DNA from: Serpentinimonas sp.
GTDB taxonomy: Bacteria; Pseudomonadota; Gammaproteobacteria; Burkholderiales; Burkholderiaceae_C
Direction: 5' to 3'
Assembly: GCA_025458665.1 (NCBI GenBank)
Contig: JALOSG010000228.1
Coordinates: forward strand, 1 to 6,895
Length of the DNA stretch: 6,895 bases
The translations under genes and the position numbers were made by a program. Each line of letters begins with the position of its first letter. Position 1 is the stretch's first letter. Below are positions 1 to 5,562 of this stretch, piece by piece. The notes beneath the pieces were generated by a model. It did no database searches. It saw only the letters and a program-made list of their open reading frames with translations, and was not told where the DNA came from.

Positions 1-501
1 CTGGAGTACCGCATTCCGGCGCGCGGCCTGATTGGCTTCACCAACGAATTCCTAAACCTGACCCGTGGTTCGGGCCTGATTTCCAACATTTTCGACGGCT
101 ACGAGCCGCACAAGGGCGACATTGGCAGCCGCAAGAACGGCGTGCTGATCTCCATGGACGATGGCGAGATCTTCACCTACGCGCTGGGCAAGCTGGACGA
201 CCGGGGCCGCATGTTCGTGCGCGCCGGCGACCCGGTGTACGAGGGCATGATCGTGGGTATACACAGCCGCGACAACGACCTGGTGGTCAACGCCACCCGC
301 ACCAAGCAGCTCACCAACTTCCGCGTCAGTGGCAAGGAAGACGCCATCAAGATCACGCCGCCGATTGAACTCACCCTGGAGTACGGCGTGGAGTTCATCG
401 AGGACGACGAGCTGGTGGAGATCACCCCCAAGAGCGTGCGGCTGCGCAAGCGCTACCTGAAAGAGCACGACCGCAAGCGCGCCTCGCGCGAGAACGCCTG
501 A
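1..501 (+). CDS. typA: TypA/BipA ribosome-associated GTPase, C-terminal part (5' end outside window)
   Basis: This is the last 166 codons of a translational GTPase of the TypA/BipA family; the full protein is usually about 600 residues, so the G domain and domain II lie upstream of the window. The visible piece starts in the EF-G-like domain (RIPARGLIGF, then LTRGSG) and runs into the BipA-specific C-terminal domain. Recognisable family stretches are SRKNGVLIS, GDPVYEGMIVG, KQLTNFR and the end DDELVEITPKSVRLRKRYL. BipA binds the 70S ribosome near the A site and assists large-subunit assembly and stress or cold adaptation; that is family knowledge. The basic C-terminal tail (KEHDRKRASREN) ends at TGA 499-501. 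The EamA-type gene follows after only 34 bases on the same strand, with no convincing terminator between them. Identification is firm, and only the truncation by the window edge limits it. Confidence 0.96.
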   Translation: MEYRIPARGLIGFTNEFLNLTRGSGLISNIFDGYEPHKGDIGSRKNGVLISMDDGEIFTYALGKLDDRGRMFVRAGDPVYEGMIVGIHSRDNDLVVNATRTKQLTNFRVSGKEDAIKITPPIELTLEYGVEFIEDDELVEITPKSVRLRKRYLKEHDRKRASRENA

Positions 502-502
502 G

Positions 503-534
503 CCTGCGGGCAGACGCTTTTTCTGCCAGGCAGG
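503..534 (+). promoter_or_regulatory. Hairpin covering the ribosome binding site of the EamA gene
   Basis: CCTGC (503-507) pairs with GCAGG (530-534), and GGCAGA (509-514) pairs with TCTGCC (522-527). This gives an 11-bp imperfect stem with a small internal loop and a T-rich apical loop (515-521). The 3' arm contains the only AGG-type Shine-Dalgarno candidates for the ATG at 536. The T run is in the loop rather than after the stem, so this is not a standard intrinsic terminator. A role in limiting translation is inference. Confidence 0.35.
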
Positions 535-535
535 T

Positions 536-1486
536 ATGAAACTGAGTCACGGGCAGGCCGTGGGCCTGATGGTGCTGGTGGCCTTCATGTGGTCCACCGC
601 CGGGGTGGTGGCGCGCCAGCTGGAGCAGGCCGAAGCCTTCGAGATCAACTTCTGGCGCAGCGTGTTCACGCTGCTGTCGCTGCTGGTCATCCTGCCGCTG
701 TGGCAGGGCCGGGCCATCTGGGGGCGCATGCGTTCGGCCGGGTGGGTACTGTGGGCTTCGGGTGTGTGCTGGTCGGTCATGTTCACCGCCTTCATGGTGG
801 CGCTGGCGCTCACCTCCGTGGCCAACGTGCTCATCATGCTGGCCGCTGGCCCCCTGCTCACGGCCCTGTTTGCGCGCTTCCTCATAGGGCACCAGTTGCC
901 GGCGCGCACCTGGATGGCCATTCTGGTGGCTGCAGTGGGCATAGCCTGGATGTTTGCCCGCCAGTTGGGCGAGGGCAGCTGGGTGGGCAGTGCGGTGGCG
1001 TTTGCCGTGCCGGTGGCCGGTGCCCTGAACTGGACCATGGTGCAACGCAGTGCCCAGCAGGGACACAACATCGATCTGGTGCCCGCCGTCATGGTGGGCG
1101 CCCTGATTTCTTCTGCCACCACCTTGCCGCTGGCGTGGCCGTTGCAGGCCAGCCTGCACGATGTGGCACTGCTGGCCGGGCTGGGCCTGGGTCAACTGGC
1201 CATACCCTGTGTGCTCGCGGTGGTGTGCGCACGGGTGCTGAGCGCGCCCGAAGTGTCTTTGCTGGCCTTGCTGGAGGTGCTGTTCGGCATTCTGCTGGCC
1301 TGGGTGGGCGCCGGTGAAGTACCGCAAAGCTACGTGCTGCAGGGCGGTGCGCTGGTCATGGGCGCACTGGTGGCCAACGAATGGCTCGGATGGCGGGCGC
1401 GCGCCGGCCACTACAAGATCCAGACGCTGGCCGCCGAGGCGCAGGCGTCTGCCCCTTCAGCAAAGAGTCCGACCCATGAACGTTGA
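536..1486 (+). CDS. EamA/DMT-family (drug/metabolite transporter superfamily) inner-membrane protein
   Basis: A 316-residue, very hydrophobic protein with about ten predicted membrane segments, at roughly residues 7-27, 39-57, 69-91, 94-116, 124-141, 148-167, 182-203, 208-232, 238-258 and 262-283. This is the two-times-five-helix layout of EamA (DUF6) transporters. Family hallmarks are the first helix with WSTAGVVAR, then INFWRS at the start of helix 2. In the second half, LSAPEVSLLALLEVLFGILLA matches the conserved 'P-x-x-x-x-L-x-x-L-E-P/V' end of the repeat. Such proteins export amino acids, nucleosides or other metabolites, but the substrate cannot be read from this sequence. The start at 536 gives the helix-1 leader MKLSHGQ. 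A weak AGG lies six bases upstream, inside a hairpin. The polar C-terminal tail overlaps the next gene by 11 bases, so the two are almost certainly co-transcribed. Confidence 0.9.
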   Translation: MKLSHGQAVGLMVLVAFMWSTAGVVARQLEQAEAFEINFWRSVFTLLSLLVILPLWQGRAIWGRMRSAGWVLWASGVCWSVMFTAFMVALALTSVANVLIMLAAGPLLTALFARFLIGHQLPARTWMAILVAAVGIAWMFARQLGEGSWVGSAVAFAVPVAGALNWTMVQRSAQQGHNIDLVPAVMVGALISSATTLPLAWPLQASLHDVALLAGLGLGQLAIPCVLAVVCARVLSAPEVSLLALLEVLFGILLAWVGAGEVPQSYVLQGGALVMGALVANEWLGWRARAGHYKIQTLAAEAQASAPSAKSPTHER

Positions 1487-2663
1487 TATGTCCCTTCCCC
1501 CTAGCTTGAACACCTGCCCCGAGGTGGAGTGCACCCAGACAGCCAGCGGCGTGGGTCTCATCACGCTGCGGCGCCCCCGGGCGCTCAACGCGCTGAACCT
1601 GCCCATGGTGCGGGCACTCACCGCCGCGCTCCTGGCCTGGAAGGAAGACGCCTCGGTGCACGCGGTGGCCATCCGCGGCAGCCACAAAGAAGGCGACTTC
1701 GGCGCTTTCTGTGCGGGCGGTGACATCCGCTTTTTCCACCAGGCTGCGTTGGCCGGTGACCCGGCGCTGGAGGACTTCTTCACCGAGGAGTACGCTCTCA
1801 ACCACCTGGTGTTCACCTACCCCAAGCCCTACGTGGCTTTCATGGACGGCATCGTCATGGGAGGCGGCATGGGCATCAGCCAGGGCAGCCGTTGCCGTAT
1901 CGTGACCGAGCGCACCCGCATGGCCATGCCCGAAACCCACATTGGCCTGTTCCCCGATGTGGGCGGTGGCCACTTCCTCGGCCGCTGTCCGGGCGTGCTG
2001 GGCGAGTACCTGGCGCTCACCGGCGAAGTGATGCACGCCGAGCAGGCCCTGACCGCTGGGCTGGCCGATGTGGCGCTTCCCGCCGCCAGCCTCCCTGCAG
2101 CCTGGGAAGCCTTGCAGCAGGTGAAGGCTGGCACGCCGGCGGCCTGGGCCCAGGCGTGGCACCAGTGGTTGCAGGAGCAGGGGGCCAAGTTTGGCCCTGG
2201 CCGCGCCGGCGTGCCGGGTTCCGGTGCCGAAGGGCAGGGCAGCGGCTGGCTTCCCACCGAAGTGGCCCAGGCCTTTGCCGAACCTTCGGTAGGCGCCATA
2301 CTCGCCAGCTTGAACACCGCCCACACCCCCGCCAGCCTGCACGCGGCACAGACCCTGCGCCAGCGCAGCCCACTCATGCTCCATGTGGCGCTGGAGCAAG
2401 TGCGCCGCGCCCGCCAACTGAGCCTGGCCGACGACCTGCGCATGGAACGCGACCTGGTGCGCCACTGCTTCCATCCGCACCATCTGGGCCGCAGCCCTGC
2501 CCATAGCGAAACGGTGGAAGGCATCCGTGCCCTGGCGGTGGACAAGGACCACCAGCCGCGCTGGAACCCCGCCACGCTGGAAGAGGTGACCCCCGACATG
2601 GTGGAGCCCTTCTTCGCCTCTCCCTGGCCGGCACACGCACACCCCCTGCGCGCCCTGGCATGA
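1476..2663 (+). CDS. 3-hydroxyisobutyryl-CoA hydrolase-like enzyme (crotonase superfamily)
   Basis: A 395-residue crotonase-fold protein. FCAGGDIRFF (residues 79-87) and MDGIVMGGGMG (123-133) form the CoA/oxyanion-hole elements. MPETHIGLFPDVGGG (151-165) matches the HIBCH signature, with Glu153 and Asp161 at the same spacing as the two acidic catalytic residues of human HIBCH (Glu169, Asp177). The C-terminal DKDHQPRWNPATLEEVT (357-372) is also typical of HIBCH and not of plain enoyl-CoA hydratases. The expected reaction is 3-hydroxyisobutyryl-CoA to 3-hydroxyisobutyrate plus CoA in valine breakdown. No other valine-pathway gene is visible, so the substrate is inferred. A Gly-rich stretch at about 238-257 looks like a lineage insert. 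I chose ATG 1476 because AAAGAG lies eight bases upstream; ATG 1488 is the alternative. The gene overlaps the EamA gene by 11 bases and its stop overlaps the next start as ATGA. Confidence 0.88.
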   Translation: MNVDMSLPPSLNTCPEVECTQTASGVGLITLRRPRALNALNLPMVRALTAALLAWKEDASVHAVAIRGSHKEGDFGAFCAGGDIRFFHQAALAGDPALEDFFTEEYALNHLVFTYPKPYVAFMDGIVMGGGMGISQGSRCRIVTERTRMAMPETHIGLFPDVGGGHFLGRCPGVLGEYLALTGEVMHAEQALTAGLADVALPAASLPAAWEALQQVKAGTPAAWAQAWHQWLQEQGAKFGPGRAGVPGSGAEGQGSGWLPTEVAQAFAEPSVGAILASLNTAHTPASLHAAQTLRQRSPLMLHVALEQVRRARQLSLADDLRMERDLVRHCFHPHHLGRSPAHSETVEGIRALAVDKDHQPRWNPATLEEVTPDMVEPFFASPWPAHAHPLRALA

Positions 2664-3443
2664 CCAGTCCAGCCGCCCGGGTGCGGCTGCACGTAGCCAT
2701 CGACCTGCAGTACGAGGTGGCCGCCCCCGGCGCCGATTTCATTTTCAACCTGCAACTGGCCCACACGCCGCAGCAAAGCGTGGTGTGGGAGTCTCTGCAG
2801 GTGAGCCAGCCTGTGGCCCAGGTGGCCCATACCGATGCGGCCACGCGCGCGCGGCTGCTCTGCCTTACCGCACAGCCCGGGCGCCTGCAGGTGAGTTACC
2901 GCGCCACCGCCGACCTGCACTTCCATGTGGCCGAACCGGCCAGCGTGCTGGAAGTGCCGATTGCCGAACTGGCCCCGGAAGCCATTCCTTACCTGTACCC
3001 CAGCCGCTATTGCCAGTCGGACCAACTCACCGCGCTGGCCACGCAGTTGTTCGGGCACCTGCCGCGCGGCTACCTGCGCATCCAGGCGGTGCAACGGTGG
3101 GTGCAATCGCAGGTAAGTTTCCAGTCTGCCACCAGCAACTCCACCACGTCGGCACTCGATACCTTGCGCGACCGCGTGGGCGTGTGTCGCGACTTTGCCC
3201 ACCTCATGATTGCCATGTGCCGCGCGCTGAATGTGCCGGCACGGTTCACCACCGCCACCGACTCGCATAGGCACCGGGCGCGATGCGGCCGATTCGTCGT
3301 TCGCCACCATCTTCGGGCCAGTCACGTCCATGGCGCCGCTGATCGATGTATCGGCCCAGAGCGATGTGCGGGCCGGCTGGGAACTGCCGGTGCACCGCAT
3401 GCAGGCGCTGTCCACGGACGCCGGCAGCAGGGCGCGATCGTGA
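2660..3443 (+). pseudogene. Transglutaminase-like protein gene, disrupted by an internal deletion with frameshift
   Basis: The frame from ATG 2660 reads as a bacterial transglutaminase-family protein for 201 codons. It has an N-terminal beta domain, PYLYPSRYCQSD (110-121), and the catalytic-Cys motif GVCRDFAHLMIAMCRALNVP (174-193, Cys176). After T-A-T-D (codon 201 at 3260-3262) the reading turns into Arg/His-rich nonsense that stops at 3455-3457 (TAA). From 3264 another frame gives RIGTGRDAADSSFATIFGPV, the conserved end of this family, and stops at 3441-3443. The segment normally joining the two, which in homologues carries the catalytic His and Asp (a 'DFHAYVEV...W...FDP' type stretch), is absent. 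About 35-40 codons are lost, of a length equal to 2 modulo 3 bases. A protein-cleaving or cross-linking activity is therefore unlikely. An automatic call would give a false intact 265-residue protein (2660-3457). The ATGA overlap with the hydrolase suggests coupled translation of the ancestral gene. An assembly error is possible. Confidence 0.85.
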
Positions 3444-3461
3444 ACCGAACCGGGTAAGCCT

Positions 3462-3998
3462 TCAGCGCTGCCGCTGCTTCATGGCGCGCTCCACCTCGCG
3501 CTTGCCTTCGCGGTCCTTGATGACATCGCGCTTGTCGTGCTCGCCCTTGCCCTTGGCCAGCGCAATCTCGCACTTCACCCGGCCGTTTTTCCAGTGCAGG
3601 TTGATGGGCACGAGCGTGTACCCCTTCTGTTCCACCTTGCCAATGAGCCGCAAGATTTCCTTCTTGTGCATCAGCAACTTCTTGGTGCGGATGGCGTCGG
3701 GGTTCACGTGGGTGGACGCGGTGCGCAACGGGTTGATCTGGCAGCCAATCAGGAACAGTTCCCCATCGCGCACCACCACATAGCCATCGGTGAGTTGCAC
3801 CTTGCCCTGGCGCAGCGCCTTGACCTCCCAGCCCTCCAGCACCATGCCGCACTCGAAGCGCTCCTCGAAGTGGTAGTTGTAGGCCGCCTTCTTGTTGTCG
3901 GCAATGCGGCTGTCGCGTGCGGCGGCCTTGGCCGCTTTGGTGCCAGCAGGCTTGTTGCCAGCGGCGGGCGCAGTGACGATGGGAGCTTTGGAATTCAT
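3462..3998 (-). CDS. smpB: SsrA-binding protein SmpB
   Basis: A 178-residue protein with the SmpB beta-barrel core: RIADNKKAAYNYHFEERFECG (31-51) begins the core, followed by GWEVKALRQGKVQLTDGYV (56-74), LFLIGCQINPL (81-91) and HKKEILRLIGKVEQKGYTLVP (111-131). It ends in the basic tail KGKGEHDKRDVIKDREGKRE (149-168) that enters the decoding centre. SmpB binds tmRNA (ssrA) and delivers it to stalled ribosomes for trans-translation. It is longer than the usual ~150-160 residues because of an Ala/Lys-rich N-terminal extension of about 30 residues. I chose ATG 3998 over a TTG at 4040 because the family alignment ends well before it. No purine-rich Shine-Dalgarno is visible upstream (the strand reads CATCTTCCCTCC before the ATG). 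The gene is convergent with the transglutaminase remnant and divergent from ratA. The identification is firm; the exact start is somewhat less so. Confidence 0.96.
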   Translation of the reverse strand: MNSKAPIVTAPAAGNKPAGTKAAKAAARDSRIADNKKAAYNYHFEERFECGMVLEGWEVKALRQGKVQLTDGYVVVRDGELFLIGCQINPLRTASTHVNPDAIRTKKLLMHKKEILRLIGKVEQKGYTLVPINLHWKNGRVKCEIALAKGKGEHDKRDVIKDREGKREVERAMKQRQR

Positions 3999-4027
3999 GG
4001 AGGGAAGATGGTATCGAGAGAGGCCAA

Positions 4028-4033
4028 TACAAT
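4028..4033 (+). promoter_or_regulatory. Candidate -10 element for ratA-rnfH
   Basis: TACAAT matches the sigma-70 -10 consensus at five of six positions. It would place the transcription start near 4040 and give a leader of about 15 bases before ratA. I see no good -35 at 16-18 bases upstream, so the call rests on the -10 alone. A very similar TACAAT context precedes guaB. Confidence 0.35.
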
Positions 4034-4049
4034 CCCTCAACGGTTTCCG

Positions 4050-4055
4050 ATTGTA
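4050..4055 (-). promoter_or_regulatory. Candidate -10 element for smpB
   Basis: Read on the minus strand this is TACAAT, five of six matches to the -10 consensus. It would start transcription near 4043 and give a leader of about 45 bases to the smpB ATG. The -35 region (about 4073-4078, inside ratA) is poor. It is the mirror image of the ratA candidate. Confidence 0.25.
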
Positions 4056-4498
4056 TGAAAAGCGTCCACAAGTCTGTTTTGATCTGGCACAGCCCGCACG
4101 AGATGTTTGCGCTCGTGACCGATGTGGCCCGTTACCCGGAGTTTCTGCCCTGGTGCGACCGCTCGCGGGTGATAGAGGCGCACGAGGGCGGCATGGTGGC
4201 CGAGGTGGGCATGGCCTTCAGCGGCCTGAAGAAGAGCTTCACCACACGCAACACCCACACCGGACAGGAACGCATCGCCATTGAACTGGTGGACGGGCCA
4301 TTCTCGCACCTCGACGGTGTCTGGGAATTCAAGACGGTGGGCGATGGCAGCCAGCGCGCCTGCCGCATTGAGTTCACGCTGCACTATGCGTTTGCCAGCA
4401 GCACGCTGGCCGCACTGGTGGGGCCGGTGTTCGACAAGATTGCCGGCAACCTGGTGGACGCCTTCGTGAAGCGCGCCGACCAGGTGTACGGCGGCTGA
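4055..4498 (+). CDS. ratA: RatA / Coq10-like START-domain protein
   Basis: A 147-residue single-domain protein of the polyketide cyclase/COQ10 (START-like) fold. Diagnostic stretches are the start MKSVHKSVLIWHSPHEMFALV, then VARYPEFLPWC (24-34), GMAFSGLKKSFTTRN (52-66), DGPFSHLDGVWEF (80-92) and the C-terminal helix LVGPVFDKIAGNLVDAFVKRA (121-141). E. coli RatA was reported as a toxin that blocks 70S assembly. The family is also related to Coq10, which binds coenzyme Q, so the lipid- or quinone-chaperone role is an equally serious reading. The length is normal for the family. The start ATG is fixed by the family N-terminus, although no clear Shine-Dalgarno precedes it. It is divergent from smpB by 56 bases, and rnfH follows 11 bases after its stop, as in the E. 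coli smpB / ratA-ratB region. Confidence 0.93.
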   Translation: MKSVHKSVLIWHSPHEMFALVTDVARYPEFLPWCDRSRVIEAHEGGMVAEVGMAFSGLKKSFTTRNTHTGQERIAIELVDGPFSHLDGVWEFKTVGDGSQRACRIEFTLHYAFASSTLAALVGPVFDKIAGNLVDAFVKRADQVYGG

Positions 4499-4509
4499 GG
4501 ACGGCTGCC

Positions 4510-4866
4510 GTGCGGGTCTTGCTTGTGCTGGCCACGGCACCGCGCACGGTGCAGGAGTTTCCTCTGGATTTGCCGGAAGGCGCCACGGTGTCGCAGGCAC
4601 TCGCCGCGGCGCGTGCCAGTGGCATACCGTCATGGCCCGACGCCCTGTTGCCCAGCATATGGGGGCGCCCTGTCAGGGGCAGGCAGCCGGCAACCGCGCA
4701 GGATGCCCGGCTCGATACCGTGCTGCGGGACGGCGACCGGCTGGAATTGCTGCGCCCCTTGCGGGTAGACCCGAAGGTGGCCCGAAGGGAACGATTTGGC
4801 CAACAGGGCAGCCGCGGTGCAGGGCTGTTCGCACGGCGGCGGCCCGGAGCCAAACCCGGGTATTGA
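4510..4866 (+). CDS. rnfH: RnfH family (RatB, UPF0125) ubiquitin-like small protein
   Basis: A 118-residue protein of the RnfH/UPF0125 family with a beta-grasp (ubiquitin-like) fold. PLDLPEGATVSQALAAARASG (18-38), the IWGRPV segment (50-55) and the L-R-D-G-D-R-x-E-L-x-R-P-L core followed by VDPKVARRER (86-95) are the family signature. The molecular role is not established. The family name comes from genes near rnf electron-transport clusters, and in E. coli it is the partner gene ratB beside ratA. The start is a GTG at 4510. GAGG (4497-4500) overlaps the ratA TGA and lies nine bases upstream, which supports this start and suggests translational coupling with ratA. The tail after about residue 95 is basic and glycine-rich, longer than in short members. 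Identification is good, the function is unknown. Confidence 0.88.
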   Translation: MRVLLVLATAPRTVQEFPLDLPEGATVSQALAAARASGIPSWPDALLPSIWGRPVRGRQPATAQDARLDTVLRDGDRLELLRPLRVDPKVARRERFGQQGSRGAGLFARRRPGAKPGY

Positions 4867-4884
4867 GCCCGCCGTATGGCGGGC
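4867..4884. terminator. GC hairpin between convergent rnfH and DUF4124 genes
   Basis: GCCCGCC (4867-4873) and GGCGGGC (4878-4884) form a perfect 7-bp stem with a GTAT loop. It starts on the base after the rnfH stop and lies five bases beyond the DUF4124 stop. Neither side has a T run, so it is at best a weak bidirectional terminator or an mRNA 3' end stabiliser. Confidence 0.45.
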
Positions 4885-4889
4885 AGAAC

Positions 4890-5507
4890 TTAGCGCGCGG
4901 CGGCCGGAGCAGGCCCGCAGTTGTCCCGGATCACAGCGCGCTGTCGTTCGGTGGCTTGCGCCCGCATGGCGTCGTCCATGACCACGTTTTCGCCCTTGTC
5001 GTTCAGTTGCGTCAGCCGGGTACCTGCATTCAGCGCAGCCAGCTGGCGCCGGGCCTGCGCGCAGTTGTCCGCACGTATCTGCGCGTTGCGTTTCTCAATG
5101 GCCTCGCGTTCGGCCTGCGCCTTGGCCTCGGCCTGGGCCGCCGCTTCGGCATCGGCCTTCTCGGCATCGATCACTTTGGGGGCATTGCCTGCACCGGCCG
5201 CACCGGGCTGTGCCGCGCCTGTCAGGCCTGGTGCGGTTCCGTTCAGGGCAGGTGCTCCGGCGGCGGGCCGCTTGCGAATGTCCCTATCTGGCACCGAACT
5301 GGGCGGAGGGACATCGCTGAACACCTGCCGGCCCTGGCTATCCACCCAGATCCAGGTGCTGCCGCTCTGGGCCCATGCCGGGGCCGGCATCCAGGCCGCG
5401 GCGCCCAGCGCCGCCGCCAGCAGCGCGCTGGCTGCAAAGCCCGTCAGCCGGGCAGCGGTGGCTGGCAGGGTGGAACGGTCCGTGGCGCGGGTCTGGGCAG
5501 GGTGCAT
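4890..5507 (-). CDS. Secreted DUF4124 domain-containing protein
   Basis: A 205-residue protein with an N-terminal signal peptide: an Arg-containing n-region, a hydrophobic core at about 22-39 and a likely cleavage after AWA (44-46). It is therefore probably periplasmic. Residues about 51-80 match DUF4124, with the typical TWIWVDSQGRQVFSDVPPP pattern. A Gly/Ala/Pro-rich linker follows (81-110), then an Ala/Glu/Lys-rich segment (about 113-160) likely to form a coiled coil. The C-terminal part has two cysteines, both in an Asn-Cys context (Cys149 and Cys197), which could form a disulfide. The function of the domain is not known to me. The start at 5507 is supported by GGAGG (5515-5519) seven bases upstream. 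It is convergent with rnfH and divergent from guaB, a neighbourhood common in Burkholderiales. A sigma-70-like promoter is visible upstream. Confidence 0.88.
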   Translation of the reverse strand: MHPAQTRATDRSTLPATAARLTGFAASALLAAALGAAAWMPAPAWAQSGSTWIWVDSQGRQVFSDVPPPSSVPDRDIRKRPAAGAPALNGTAPGLTGAAQPGAAGAGNAPKVIDAEKADAEAAAQAEAKAQAEREAIEKRNAQIRADNCAQARRQLAALNAGTRLTQLNDKGENVVMDDAMRAQATERQRAVIRDNCGPAPAAAR

Positions 5508-5534
5508 GCGGTGGCCTCCGTGGGTGTGGCAGCG

Positions 5535-5562
5535 AGTGTAGCCCTGTTCACGGCCATTACAA
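5535..5562 (-). promoter_or_regulatory. Candidate sigma-70 promoter of the DUF4124 gene
   Basis: On the minus strand TTGTAA (5562-5557) is a four-of-six -35, and TACACT (5540-5535) is a four-of-six -10, with a 16-base spacer. Transcription would start near 5528, about 20 bases before the ATG at 5507. The -35 occupies the same bases as the guaB -10. Confidence 0.45.

Larger units (their letters stand above)
4027..4056. repeat. 8-bp perfect inverted repeat in the smpB-ratA spacer
   Basis: ATACAATC (4027-4034) and GATTGTAT (4049-4056) are exact reverse complements separated by 14 bases. The right arm runs into the ratA ATG. Each arm contains TACAAT read inward, so the pair could be two facing -10 elements or a dimeric operator. 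Confidence 0.5.
4008..4058 (+). other. Candidate 16-codon upstream ORF coupled to ratA
   Basis: An ATG at 4008 opens a 16-residue frame (MVSREANTIPQRFPIV). Its TGA (4056-4058) overlaps the ratA start codon as ATGA. GGAGGG (3999-4004) lies just upstream as a Shine-Dalgarno candidate, although the 3-4 base spacing is short. RatA itself lacks a good ribosome binding site, so re-initiation from this frame is a reasonable idea. It would only be translated if transcription starts upstream of about 3998, inside smpB. A transcript from the TACAAT at 4028 would not contain it. It could be chance. Confidence 0.22.

Noticed and set aside
422..1411. Long open frame antisense to the EamA gene
   Set aside because: The product is rich in His, Gln, Arg and Gly with no domain. 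It mirrors GC-rich codon bias of the real transporter gene on the plus strand.
1356..3415. Two long minus-strand open frames (428 and 528 codons) opposite the hydrolase and transglutaminase genes
   Set aside because: Composition is of the antisense type (Arg, Gly, Ala, His runs), with no recognisable motif, and they lie opposite genes with clear family motifs.
3260..3460. Programmed frameshift as explanation for the two transglutaminase frames
   Set aside because: A frameshift would not explain the absence of the whole His/Asp segment. There is also no slippery run at 3258-3268.
3443..3470. Possible terminator between the transglutaminase remnant and smpB, including CAGCGCTG
   Set aside because: The palindrome is only 8 bases with no room for a loop, and no T run follows on either strand.
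3462..4040. smpB start at TTG 4040, giving 192 residues
   Set aside because: The added 14 residues do not fit the family, and the start would lie on top of the inverted repeat. ATG 3998 is the better choice.
4055..4866. ratA-rnfH as a classic mobile toxin-antitoxin pair
   Set aside because: The genes sit in conserved housekeeping synteny beside smpB, with no sign of mobility, and RatA belongs to the Coq10/START family found across most proteobacteria.
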